Source: Gymnorhina tibicen (Eukaryota; Chordata; Aves; Passeriformes; Artamidae). From it: a stretch of 64,000 bases of DNA. Location: positions 1,580,307 through 1,644,306 of the forward strand of contig VXAZ01003471.1 in assembly GCA_013399875.1 (NCBI GenBank), written 5' to 3'. The translations under genes and the position numbers were made by a program. Each line of letters starts with the position of its first letter. Within the stretch, counting starts at the first letter, position 1. The notes beneath the pieces are model-generated. The model saw only the letters and a list, made by a program, of their open reading frames with translations. It ran no database searches and was not told the DNA's origin. This document shows, in pieces, positions 1 through 11,342 of the stretch.

Positions 1-1334
1 GACTTTATTTTTAAAGGCATTACAGTTCACCTTTATTATCACATGTTAAGTCTTGCAGTGAATGCCAAGGATTCTATTACAAAGGCAAAAAGCTATCAAC
101 ATGGGCAGCCACAGCAAAAAGATCCCACTGCAGAACACGAATTAAAAAGACAACCAATAGTTGAAAACAGCCTCTTCCATTTGCCCAGTCTTACTCAAGA
201 CAGGTCTGGTTCATGCCTGAGGGTCTTGAACAAAATAAGAACGGTAGCTAGGAAAAGCAGCTGAAAAGCCTACTTTCCCACTTAAGGCCAGGATTCTGTA
301 ATTATTCGAGGGGAGCTGCAATTAATTACTAACAGGTGTGTGGTATCATTTTATCTTTTAGGAATCTTGATGTTACCTCATTATTTAAAACAGCTGCAAT
401 TAGCTCTAACAGTTTAGCCTTTCAAGGCACACAGTTCCTCTGTCTACATCTACCTACAATTTCCTCGCCACTGCTGGAGAATTCCCTTCTATCCTCTACA
501 TTGTTACAGGAGAGGATTATTTTTGCACTGCACTCCTTTTTTCTGTGTTTTAAGTACGTATCCATCTGCCCACAACTGTCTAAATTGTGACAGCTTTGAA
601 GTATGTGTTACAGACACATAGAAATGACACAACCACCTGAGAGACTGAATGGGGTTCTGGGGGTATTAACAGATTAAGAAAAGCAATGGGACTGGCTGGA
701 ACAGGGCCAAGATTTTGCAGGGTATATTGCAGGAAGGTAAAGCTCCTTAATGTAATCAATTTCCTTCCCTCCTTTTTCCTTTTCATTCCTTCCTCTTCTC
801 TCACCATATCCTTCCTCACCACCAAGAGAATAAGCACTTAAATAATTAGATTTTTCCCCTGCCCCTGAGGACTGCACCTTGAAGCAGCAGGAAAGCTCAT
901 ATGTCCCTATAACCCTTACAGCTATGCCAGCAGGAATTTTTAACTAGGGTCATTTAACCCGAAAAGGTCAAAGTAGGAACCAGATGAAAAGCAGCCCACT
1001 GGCCATCCAGACCTGGGGGAGAAGGAAGCAGGAGAAAGGAGGAGGTGAAAGAACAGGCCATCAACCTACTCTCATAAAAAGTGGAGGGAAAAAAAGACAG
1101 CTAGAGAAGTTTGACAAGGTAGCAATTCTGGCCAACAGCAGGAAAATTACTTGGGATAGAATCATACCTTTGCTCTAACTGAAACCTCACAGATTCAGAT
1201 TGTATTCATTGTGCTGTTTCAGTTCTGACTGTGATCTTAACCAAGACAAAAACCCAGATGATTAACTGCATTGCATGCAGGAACCATTCAACACACACAG
1301 TTATTGTTGGAATAAAGAAAGCTTATTACTATAC
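1..1334 (-). other. HIBADH: HIBADH intron 2 (partial)
   Basis: Intronic sequence after exon 2 on the minus strand. I searched it for exon 3, which should begin with a Val-Val-Ser-Ser-like motif, and found nothing. The exon must lie beyond position 1. There are short pyrimidine runs and no recognised repeat. Confidence 0.8.
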
Positions 1335-1495
1335 CTGAGCACCCAAGTCCTGAAATTCTTTGCAAGCTTCTGGGAAGACATCATATGCAATAACTGGATA
1401 TCCATGTTTTACCAGGTTTTTTGCCATTGGATTTCCCATGTTACCCAGCCCAATGAATCCAACTGGGGTTTTGGAAGCCATAGTCCTAGAACACA
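1335..1495 (-). CDS. HIBADH: HIBADH exon 2
   Basis: This 161-bp exon has acceptor AG at 1497-1496 and donor GTATAG from 1334. It begins with the last two bases of a Val codon and ends after a complete Gln codon (phase 0). It encodes the conserved start of the mature enzyme: SKTPVGFIGLGNMGNPMAKN, then the segment through AYDVFPEACKEFQDLGAQ. The GLGNMG dinucleotide-binding turn is residues 37-42. A Met at residue 27, just before the conserved ASKTP, is discussed in the findings. Confidence 0.97.
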
Positions 1496-4400
1496 CTGAT
1501 TTCAAAACAATAAAGATCAATGTATTTGCATTTTAGACTAACGTACAACAATGACATAATAAAAGCTACCATGTAATCTGTTTTCAATTATTTAAGCAGC
1601 TTTATGCTTAAAAACAGTGGAAATGTGAATCCTATTTTACATAATGTAAACCATAAATTATAGCTCACATTGTGCCACAAATACCATCCCACAATGATTT
1701 TTCTAAATATCAAAGAAAATTATTGTAATTAGGAAAATGTGCATGTTTCAAAAAATACAGTACTAAAACTAAGATCTGAAAAGAGCTCAAATGCAGACTT
1801 AAAATATGCAGGATTGTCTATGTCTTATTAAGTGTCTAAACCCTAAACTGGATATGCAAAGTCCAATTTTATATATATTTTAGACTCTTCATTTGCAACT
1901 TTGCTTGCAGGCATGGGATATAGCATGTGTTCTCTAGAAATGGACAGAGGCTGCCACTTTATTTCACGCAGCCCCTCGCAGATTCTTCTGATCCTGCAAG
2001 CAGATACAAGCCACTAACCTAAAGATGAACGTCTCCATGCTAAGTCATGGCAAATCCTTTGAGCCATGCAATCACAGTTTAAATACTGAAAACTTGAACA
2101 AAATATAGTATATAAAAAAAAATTATGAAGTCTTTGCAGGAATAACCTCTGTATTCTATTTACCGTACTACCAAGACAGAACTATAAAGCCTAACCTACA
2201 ACCTGTGGAAAACACTACAGTTTCAGTCAGTTACCTTTTCCCAGTAGCTGGTGAGCATCAAATTCTGGATAGGAGCAGCACTGCAGGCATTAATCTACTG
2301 CAATCACTATCTCATCACTCTGAACACTCTTAATCCAAAGGCAGCACAATTTGACAGTGACTAGATTTCTTTGCCAATTACGTAAAATACTTTCTCCTTT
2401 ACGACAAAGGAAAAAGTTATGCAGAACAAACACTAAAGTATGTGTCGACTAAGCAGACAGAAACAAGGCTAACTAACCACAGAAATACTGTAGCTCTGAA
2501 GTGCACATACAGAAAATGTGCCTAAGCTGGATCGAGACTCTAAGAGGTCTCAATGCTTAGCAAAGAATCCTCTCTAGGCCAATAACACTTGATTAATCAT
2601 TTTAAAGTCTTTCTGACTTTAAGCTCCTTCTTAGCCAGCAATGGTCATGCTCTTTCATCTGCAGCACTGTTTTGGAAGTGCCACATTTAGTAAATCAGGT
2701 TTGTTGAGAGAACTTTGGTCTGAGACAGTTTCCACAGATGCCTGCAGCAATTACATAGCTAGAGAAGTAGCACAATTTAAAATAAATCTGCACTGGGAAA
2801 ATGCTTAGTGAAAACTGAGATAAGTCAGGAAAAGAGCCCATTGCTTTTTTAAGAAGTGCTACATGTCAAAACTAGGGAACAAATGAACAAAGAGCCTAAA
2901 CCAGCATCATCAGCCATAACAATCATCTTGGAGTCTTCTTCTCATTGTTTCTATGAGTCAGTCTTCCCCAGTCCCTCACTTGCACTTATCTAAAATTGCT
3001 CCTTTTGTTAGCCCAAAGCTTCCCACTTCCTGAGGAGCTTCAGGCCCTGGTTTTAAGCATCTTTCTTTCTCTAGCCCTTAATACCAGTAGATCTTATTTA
3101 CCTTGACTTCAGTAAAGCTTTCAGAACAGCCTCCTCTCGTATCCCAGTAGCCAAATGAGGAAAGTATGGACTGGACTGGACGGCAAAACTGCCTGAAGGA
3201 AGAAATACTGTCTGGAGTGTTGGGCTTAAATAATAGTGATATGTAGTTCAAAGATTTGCAACCGTCTAGTTACACGTGATGTTCCTCATGGGTCAATACT
3301 GTTTAAAAGGTTCATCAGTGACTGATGATTGAACATAAGCACCCTCAACAACATCATGTGTGACACCAAACTGGAGGGAAGGCTGAAAAAGGGCAGGGCA
3401 AGGCTACCATTCAGAAAGACTGGATAAACGGAAATGAGCCTCAGGTAGTTCAACAAAGACAAATACCATGTCCTGTACTTGGGGTAGGGGATGTCATTGC
3501 AGGCTGCTGACTGGCTAGGCAGGTGGCAGCTCTGCAGAACCTGTGGATTCCCAATGACTGGAAGTTGAGCATGAGTCAGTAGTGCATCCTTGCAGCAAAA
3601 GGTTAATGACATTCTGCACTACATTAGCAAGAGCAGACCCAGGAAGTCAAAGAAACCAGTCATTCCTCTACAGAGCAAATACACAAGAGATGTGATTAAA
3701 CTGCAGACAGCCCAGCAAATATTAAGTAATATGACCACAGAGCAGGAGAATATGGCCTATGATCAGAGGCTAAGAGAACTGTCTTTGCTGAGCTTGGAGA
3801 AGCAAAGGCTGCAGTTTTCTACCACCTATGGAGTGGGAGGGAAGAAGAGTTATAGAGCAAATGAAGCCGAACTCTTCACAGATGTGCACAACAATAGGAC
3901 ATGGGGCAGTGGCCAAAAGCTGCAGGAAGGGAAATTTGGGTTGGAAATAAGAAAAGCATCCCTGATGTGGAAAAAAGGTTCTGCACTGTAACAGGCAATG
4001 CAGAGAAGTTGTAGAACCTCCACAACTTGTAGCAACCTTAGAACACCATGAGCAACCTAATCTTGCTTTAAAGATTTAAGTCTTTAGGAAGTCTTGCTTC
4101 CAAACCTTGGTTTTCTTTTTTCTGTGAATTCCAAGTAACCTTATCAGAAGAATAATTCTGACTACCATATCTAGGCTCATTCTTGTAGTCTCCTCACCTT
4201 TATCCTGATTTCTTCTTTTCTCACACCATCTCACAGACATCTAACCATCACTTCAAACTGAACATCTTCAGCAAGCTTTCTTGATACCCTTTTCTGCTAT
4301 CAGTTCTGACACCAGCAGTGATGCCTGTCACTCACAACAGCCTAAAAGACCCATCCATGATCTGCTTAAATCTCACTGATTCATCCATCACATCTGAGAT

Positions 4401-7400
4401 CTCAGCTGCTTCAGAACCTGGTCACCTGCCTCAACAGACACAATCTTGCCTTGATCTTCATGTTGGGAATTGAGAAGGACATTTTGCCCATGCTACTTTC
4501 CATCACTCCTCTGCAGCCTGCCTGCTTTTTCTCTACAATGTCACGTAAGACTGCTTTGCTTTGATGCCTTTTCATGACTGTCATCACATCTTAACATTAA
4601 CTGGTAATTAGACTGCAGTGACGTGCCTATTGCCAACATGCACTGCTATTGTGCCTCTAAGGAAGCTCTTTACAAGGTAAATATCCACGAAATGAGCACA
4701 TTCTTCTACTATAAGGCCTCCCCTAAAAATTGTCATTTTGCAATACACCCCGAAAGGCATGGCAGCAGTTAGGCTGTGATACAAGACAACTTGCTGACCA
4801 GTACTATTAAGTTTTGTGTCTGTTGTATTCTATTATTTCTCCTTTTGCCTGTTGATTTTTTTGTCTCAGTTCATGAATCAGAGACCACTTTCTGTTATGT
4901 GCTATCTACAACATATTCAAATCCATGGGAATTGGGACCTGTTAGAGAAGTAGTCCAATTCCTGAGTCAGTTTCTGACTTTACTTTGGTTTAACTTTTCA
5001 CAACCCAATGTTATATAAGCCACTTCAAAATTAAATAATTTGATTAACAGCTTTGAAAAATCTTCAGATCTCCAGGTACTCAAACACAGGAAAACTGGTT
5101 TAGAGGACTGATTAAATTAGTTCACAGATCTAATAAGATGATTTCAATTCAATTTGAACCAACTACGTTTAGATGCATCACATAATTTAATGACTACTTA
5201 AGACACAGGGGATTTGCCAAAAAGAGGATGTTTTAAAAGACAAGAACTTTCATGTTTCCCCATTAGGTGAACCTCCACAGGTGCTTTCACGGAATGTGAT
5301 ATCCAGCTTGCATATCTTGGCACTTCTTAGCATTTGATATGTAGCACAAACTCAGATTTGAAATAACTATATAATTCAAACATCTAAGGACTGATATTCC
5401 ACAAACCCATGTCACGTACGCTAACTAAACCCATCAGTTGTATCAGCATTTGCTGAAACTGTGCCTGTGGTATTGAGCCCATTTTACTTCAACCATAAAA
5501 TCCACAAGAACCTGCTGCAATCACATGGCTGGAAAAATGCCCAGTCCACACTCAACTTCCAAGAGAGGGCAGAACATCAGAAATAGGAGCAACAGAATCT
5601 ACTTTTAAAATAATCACTGATACCATGTGCAACTAATTTTCCTTCACTGGGAACAGAACCAGCAATATAGGTTAATCTGTAAATCAAGCTAATTGTGAGC
5701 AAAACAAGCTACAGCTACACCAACTCCAAAGAAATTGGGCTTTTCCCAGAAGATTCTTCATTATTCTCTTGAGGGAATATGTGCCTGCAGATCCTCATGC
5801 CTATGAAAACTCAATTGATGAGGAGAACCAATTATGACTCTCTCACCAAATTTGGGGCTCAAGGACAATACAGATAAAATACACATTTTTTGCTTTGAAA
5901 AGGCAGCGTACAATAGAAAAATTTGACCTAATCTGCAATTTCACAAGAATTTTACCTTAAGAACAACTTAATTTAAAAAATCAGCAGGAGGTTATGAATC
6001 TCTGAATGCTTTTTCTTGAACAAAATGCAACTGTTAGAAGAGTAACTTCAGAAATGCAGATTGCAATCCTGTCCTTAGAATACCTGGCCTGTCAATGACC
6101 CAAAACTTGTCTTTTCAAGCTTTATATGAAGATACTGAAAGCAGTTTTCTTTTTAACCTGAACGATGACAAGTTTAGATCATTTCAGATGTTTACGTTTC
6201 ATTTTACACTATCTCTCAACGTAATGAGTCTTACAGTTTCAAGAACAAATTCCAGCTCCAGTGCTGCCCTGATTTCACTGCAAATACTCAACTGCACAAG
6301 CACTATAATATGCAGAACTGAGGGCATCTCTTCATATTCAAATAAAAAAGAACTAATAGCCAGGTAGAACCACAGCAGAGCAGGAAAAGGTCCAACATGC
6401 TTGTACTCTGAGTCTAACTGGCCAAGAACAGGACTGAGAAACAAGTAACTCTCAGAATACAATTTCAACTATATTACTTAATTCTTGGGTTTACAAAATG
6501 TATTTTGAACAATATTCACCAAATGGCACAAGGGTAGGAGTCCACACAGTCCTGTCCCATAAGAATTTCCTAATTAGGGCGGTTCCAGATCATATTAATA
6601 TTCTTGATCTCTCTGGATCAGTGAAACTTCACCTCTTTTTCCAATAGGTGGGATTTAACAGGATCATGGGAAGATGCCCAGAGTAAACTCAGCCACTGAA
6701 GTTGCTGGTTTTGCTTGGGGCTTTACAAGAAAATACATATGAAGTCACTTGACAAGGAGAAGGAAACATGATGACAATTCAATATGAGCCACTAAATTAA
6801 AGATTTTCCCACTGATTTAGCATCTGGAGTTCTGGTACAAGCACAACAGAAGACATCACCCCTTTTCTCCTTCCTGCTTCAAAAGAAAGGATCAGAGAGA
6901 GCTTCTGTGTTTTGTGCAGACTTCTCTATGGAACTCATAAAACCTCTACTGAAACTAGATCCTGGGAGGGAACTAGATGAAGAAATATAGAAGTTAGAGA
7001 GGCCAGCTGTATACGGGTAGAATCCTTCTGCTCCTAGAAGTTTTGCCAATGGAATTTAAATTGCCCCAGGTCACTGATCTTTAAAGGTTATGCAATGATT
7101 TCGAGAAGTGCACTCTGCCAAAATAATAATTTAAGAAGATTACAATACTCTAAATTTGGCCAGCTTTACATTGAAAACATTCCACTTGCTTTTTCTTGCC
7201 TCTGTAAAGGTCTGCTGATCAAAACCAGACATGCTGTCTTGTAATAGTCAGAGTCTTCTTACATCATTTTTCTTATCTGTACCTATACCTCATTGAATGT
7301 TTGTTAATACATTACAGAGAAAACCATATAGTAAGCACTTTTCATCTAAAAAGAATATCAAGTGTACACTTGATCCCTTAATTGAGTAATGTGCTGGGCT

Positions 7401-9837
7401 TCTGAGCAGCAGGTCTTCTGTCATAATCCTTGCTTAGTAATTAATGCTTCTCTGCACCAGAGCATAGAGTTATTCAACAGTTCAAACAGAGCTCCTGCAT
7501 CAGCAAAAGTACTACTTAACCAGCAAAAGTACTATTTAACTATTAACTGAATGGGTCCCTACCACTCCAACAAAACTACTTCTAAGGACATTTTTGTTCT
7601 CTAGCATAGTACTGTCTTTGATGAACAGCTCCCTTAGCTGATGAATCTTCATTCACCAGAAAATCTTGTCTCAGCCACCATAATTCATTAACCCCCTCTT
7701 CATCCCCACAAACAGTTCCCAGGAGGGATTTCTCCATATCCATCAACAACATATTTTTAAGTAAGGTAATATACACCCTCTCCATGAAGCACCTTTGTCA
7801 CTGCCTGCCAGCTGCAGAACACAAGACTACACAGTTTCTCTCCAACTGGCTAATACACAAACATACATATCCAAGATGCTCCTCCAAAATCTGCCCTCAG
7901 TTATTCACTTTCCTCCTAGACCATTTGCAACCTCTGGTATAAACATACAGAAAAAACAAACCATCATGGTCTGCACCAGCTGCAAAGAGCAACTGACCAA
8001 ATAACCAAGGAGCATTCACTAAGAGAAGGAAGACAGCCCGCTCGCTAACCGAGCTGTGGTGTTGGACAGCTCTCAGAGCTGGCAGAATTCCTTCACTAGG
8101 ATGGCATTTCACTCAGAAGGACAGATGATGAAATCACTACTCAAAACCCAACTGTCAGACTAATCAAAACTAAAGAAAAGAATGGCAAACTTAGTAAACG
8201 CATTAGAGATGGGGAAAGCTCGACATATAACTAAGCAATCTAGCTTAGCAGTTAAGAAGGCTTAATGCTTAGACTTTCATCCCATAAACATTTCTGAGTC
8301 AAGAGTACTTTCAGCACAGTCACTACTGACTAAGAGCTTAAATGCTGTGGGTGAAATTCTGTTCTATGGAAGTTTCTTGGGAGAGTCACAATTTCTCCTT
8401 AGACTTAGTTACAGTTTCTTGCTCAAGTCTTCAGGCAAAGACAAACTGTATTTTTCAACTTTAAGGGCCAGTGTTGGGTTGCTTTTCACACCTATGCTCA
8501 CCACCAAGAAACAAGATCCCCACCATCTGCCCTACATTAAACATGATCATTTGGATATTGACCAAGACAGCGGATTTCAAAGCTCTTACAGAAATGACTG
8601 ACAGCTACCATGCACAGAAAGTTCAAAAATCATTGAAAGCTATTGCTTTCAATTGTGGTATCACAAAAGGTACTAAACACACCTTAAATAGGTCCCCTGT
8701 ATTTAACTTTACTAGCATGAGACCAATATGTCTGCTGCACCTGAGCTATTAATTATCACAACATCAGAGGTGCAACTACAAAAAAATAATGCATTAGTGG
8801 AAAGGAGACAGTGGAGCAAAAGGAGTACTTAAAGGTAATGTCAATATTGTCAATTTCATTCATCAGTTTAAGTGAGGTTTAAAGGAGAATTACAAATTTT
8901 TTAAAGTTACCTACTTAAAAGTAATTTAGTAATTCCTGAAACACTTCATTAAGTGTTTTAGATTTTAGAACCATATACCATTTAAAAGAATTTATTTCTT
9001 CCATTTTGCTAGTTAAAAACCTTCACCTATGTGTTGAGAGCCTAACCACAGAGTGACATACACAACCAACAGACTGCAATCAAAATGACACTGAAAAGAC
9101 TACTGAAAAGACCACTGAAGGTTTCTTTTTAATAATTTACTTCAGCAATTATATTACTTAGAAACAGCTGTGTGATTTTTCAGGACTCTGGAAAGGGAAA
9201 ATGTCTAGGTCCAGTTCTACTTAGACATTCTTCCTTCACTTGCACCAACATGACATCTGCAGTGTCTGCTCCTTCCACCGCCCATGAACCAACCACAGGT
9301 GAGCACCAGTGCCTGCAGAGCCGAAACAGGAGGAAGTGGCGCTGGATCTGCCTTCAGTTTAAGGAAAATAATCGGATGCAATGACCGAGAGGGCTGAACA
9401 GCCCAAACCTAGGTAACAGGTAACGCAAACATGTCACTGCTGCCACAGGAAGCATTTGTGGGCTCTGATGATTTCCAGGCCCGCTATTTTAAGCAAATGA
9501 GTGAAAACATTTATTAAGCCAAGCCGCTCCGAAGCTCCGGTGGAGCCCCGAATAAGGCGGCAGAAGCAGCGCGCCATGCCAGCCGTGACCGCCCGGAGGG
9601 TCCGTCATCGGGAACGCCGCACGGGGAGGCGGCTCCGGAGCTGCACGGGGCTCGGAGGGCCCGCGGCCGCCAAGGGCAGCGCGGCAGCTGCGCGCCCCGG
9701 GAGAGGCCCGGCCCTTCCCCGCCCGGCCGGCAGAGCGGGGCCACTGGAGCCGAGGAATGGGGCAGGTCCTTACCCATCACCCGCCGGTGCCAGCGCCACC
9801 AGCCCGCAGGTCCCCCGCGCACCACCGCCGCGGCCAT
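1335..9837 (-). CDS. HIBADH: HIBADH, 3-hydroxyisobutyrate dehydrogenase, mitochondrial (partial: exons 1-2)
   Basis: The enzyme oxidises 3-hydroxyisobutyrate to methylmalonate semialdehyde with NAD+ in the mitochondrial matrix, in valine catabolism (established for the family). Coding pieces are 9774-9837 and 1335-1495, on the minus strand. Exon 1 gives 21 codons plus one base and exon 2 supplies the other two bases, so the junction codon is Val22; together they encode residues 1-75. Residues 1-21 are rich in Arg, Trp and Ala with no acidic residue, as expected of a mitochondrial presequence. Residues 33-42 carry the Rossmann NAD-binding signature GFIGLGNMG, and Asp60 follows strand beta-2 as the likely ribose-binding acid. 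The human protein, as I recall it, is near 336 residues, so about three quarters of the gene lies left of the window. The gene is head-to-head with TAX1BP1, about 14.4 kb away. Identification is near certain; exon 1 is less conserved and rests on splice phase and promoter position. Confidence 0.95.
3085..4060 (+). mobile_element. CR1 LINE relic, 3' half of ORF2 region
   Basis: The plus strand follows CR1 reverse-transcriptase/3' coding sequence: a stretch like CTTGACTTCAGTAAAGCTTT at 3107-3126, the CTCATGGGTCAATACTG and GTGACACCAAACTGGAG blocks, ATGAGTCAGTAGTGCATCC near 3570, and the leu/glu-rich end segment. An open frame at 3590-3991 (133 codons) still reads in the ORF2 sense, with the element's typical RLRELSLLSLEKQRL block. 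Parts between the blocks are deleted and stops interrupt it further upstream, so it is an old, dead copy, antisense to HIBADH. Confidence 0.8.
7501..7540. repeat. 20-bp tandem duplication (two copies)
   Basis: 7501-7520 and 7521-7540 are the same 20-mer, CAGCAAAAGTACTACTTAAC, differing at one base (C to T) in the second copy. It lies in HIBADH intron 1. Confidence 0.95.
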
Positions 9838-10260
9838 GCTGCACCCCCGTGCCGAGTGACCTCCGGCCCGCCACCGCCCGCGCGCCGCGAGCGGCAGCCG
9901 CCGCAGCCAACCACGGACGGCCCTCGGCGGGGCACAGCCAATGGGACTGCGCAGCGTCCTCCCTGCGGGCGGCCGGCCCCGCCCACCACCCCGTGACGGA
10001 TGGGGCCAGAGTGCGGGGCGGGGTGGGGGCCGGGCCGGCGCTGGAGCACCTCATTGGGGCGGTGGGACATTGTATCCCGCTGCCCGCCGCTCCCCCCGGA
10101 AGGCGTTTCTTTCCAGCTCTCCTTGCCTGTGCCTGCCCGCTGCCGCTTCGTCTTCCTGCTTCGCTGCCGGGGAAGGAGGCTTGGCTGAGGCGGGAGAGGA
10201 GCTGAGCGCCGGCGACTTGGCGGAGACAGCTTGAGGTGCGAGACGGCGCCCTCGGGGTGA
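9520..10260. promoter_or_regulatory. HIBADH CpG-island promoter
   Basis: About 740 bp of dense GC and CpG inside otherwise AT-rich DNA, covering HIBADH exon 1. Visible sites upstream of the start codon include a CCAAT box at 9938-9942, a GC/KLF-type CCCCGCCCACC near 9975-9985, and an inverted CCAAT (ATTGG) at 10053-10057 followed by GGGGCGG at 10056-10062. There is no TATA box, as is usual for housekeeping metabolic genes. The island continues about 400 bp upstream of the HIBADH start, so it may also fire in the plus direction. Confidence 0.85.
9774..9837 (-). CDS. HIBADH: HIBADH exon 1, coding part
   Basis: The ATG is at 9837-9835 on the minus strand, with A at -3 and G at +4, a strong start context. 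It encodes a 21-residue Arg-rich presequence start and ends in phase 1 at 9774. The donor GTAAGG follows at 9773-9768. The reading frame stays open past the donor, but that part is shadow sequence. The exon lies in a CpG island. The 5' UTR boundary cannot be placed from sequence alone. Confidence 0.88.
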
Positions 10261-10324
10261 GGGAAAAAGCCGCCTTGCACTGTTTTGTCGAGTCAGGTGG
10301 CAAATAAGAGTTGGCGCTTACTGA

Positions 10325-10386
10325 GGGTTGGAATTAGATGATATTCAAGGTTCCCTTCCGACCCAAACCATTCTGTGATTCTATGA
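10325..10386 (+). mobile_element. CR1 LINE 3' end fragment
   Basis: A short plus-strand fragment with the CR1 3' terminal pattern: GGGTTGGAATTAGATGATAT, then a CCCTTCCGACCCAAACCATT core and the terminal ATTCTGTGATTCTATGA microsatellite-like end. Only about 62 bp remain, typical of 5'-truncated CR1 insertions. It sits between the HIBADH CpG island and the LTR at 10400. Confidence 0.9.
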
Positions 10387-10399
10387 CTGGCTTCGTCGC

Positions 10400-11232
10400 T
10401 GTGCGGGCTTTACCCCGGCTGGGCGCCAGGCGCCCCCCAAAGCCGCTCCGTCACTGCCCCTCCTCAGCTGGACGCGGGGAGAAAATACAACGAGAGGCTC
10501 GTGGGTCGACATAAGGACAAGGAGAGAGCATTCACCAGTTACTGCCTTGGGCAAAACAGGCTCAACTTCGGGAAATTAATTCGTTACCAAAGACAATAAA
10601 GTAGGACAATGAGAAATAAAAACTAAGTCTTAAAACATTTCCTCCTCACCCCTCCCTTCTTCCCGGGCTCAACTTCACTCCTGATCTTTCTACCTCCTCC
10701 TCCCTCAGCGGCACAGTGGTTTGGGGAACGGGGTCTGTAATCAGTTCATCATACATTGTCTCTGCCGCTTCTTCCTCCTCCGGGGGAGAACTCCTCACAC
10801 TCTTCCCCTGCTCCAGCATGGGATTCCTCCCACGGGAGATATTCCTCCCTGGTCTTCTCCAGTATGAGTCTTTCCCACGGGCTGCAGATCTTCACAAACT
10901 GCTCCAGTGTAGGATCCCATCCATAGGGTGCAGTCTTTCAGGAACAGACTGTTCCAGCATGGGTCCCCTGTGGGGGTCACAGGTCCTGCCACAAAACGTG
11001 TTCCAGCACAGGCTTCCCACGGGGTCACAGACTCCTTTGGGCACATCCACCTGCTCCAGCGTGGGGTCCTCCATGAGCTGCAGGTGGATCTCTGCTCCAC
11101 TGTGGACCTCCATGGGCTGCAGGGGGGCAGCTTGTCCCACCAGGGTCGCCACGGGCTGCAGGGCAATCTATTCTCAGAAGCCAGCCCTGTAGCCCACCCA
11201 CTGCCAAAACTTTGCCACACAAACCCAGTACA
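10400..11232 (-). mobile_element. Solo LTR of an avian endogenous retrovirus, internally deleted
   Basis: On the minus strand this matches, block by block, the LTR at 59319-60366 (opposite genomic orientation). Shared blocks include the 5' end with GGGTTTGTGTGGCAAAG (near 11210-11227), the tandem CCATGGG/GGAGCAG region, the GATGAACTGA block, TTCTCATTGTCC, and the 3' end with CAGCTGAGGAGGGG and GGCGCCTGGCGCCCAGCC. About 275 bp of U3 are missing: the sequence jumps from the GGCTTCTGAGAA block straight to AGATTGCCCTGCAGCCC. The poly(A)-signal position (10580-10585) reads AACGAA instead of AATAAA. No retroviral coding region flanks it. It is in the same orientation as HIBADH, about 560 bp upstream of the exon 1 start. 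The family name is not certain; it resembles LTRs I recall from neoavian genomes. Confidence 0.85.
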
Positions 11233-11316
11233 ATCCTGCCCAGAGCGCACTTCCCAGCTTCCTAACTCAGGGTTTATCAACATCAGTAAGATTTGTATTT
11301 GAACAAGGTAGCAAGA

Positions 11317-11342
11317 GCTGGGCTGCTCACCTGCAGCCCAGC
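11317..11342. repeat. Perfect 10-bp inverted repeat (hairpin)
   Basis: GCTGGGCTGC at 11317-11326 and GCAGCCCAGC at 11333-11342 are exact reverse complements around a 6-base loop (TCACCT). It would form a strong stem in DNA or RNA of either strand. There is no T-tract after it. Confidence 0.9.

Larger units (their letters stand above)
1496..9773 (-). other. HIBADH: HIBADH intron 1
   Basis: This 8,278-bp AT-rich intron contains one large CR1 relic (about 3085-4060, antisense to HIBADH) and a 20-bp tandem duplication at 7501-7540. I see no further exon, RNA gene or other recognisable element. Short open frames here, all under 100 codons apart from the CR1-derived one, lack conservation-like composition. 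Confidence 0.85.

Noticed and set aside
9501..10303. Long GC-rich open frames (up to 234 codons) on both strands around HIBADH exon 1
   Set aside because: They overlap each other in several frames, are biased to Pro/Arg/Ala/Gly, and are explained by CpG-island composition. Only the 64-base HIBADH piece is supported by splice phase.
10716..11302. Several 80-160 codon frames on both strands
   Set aside because: They are translations of the tandem array inside the LTR; no relation to retroviral or cellular proteins.
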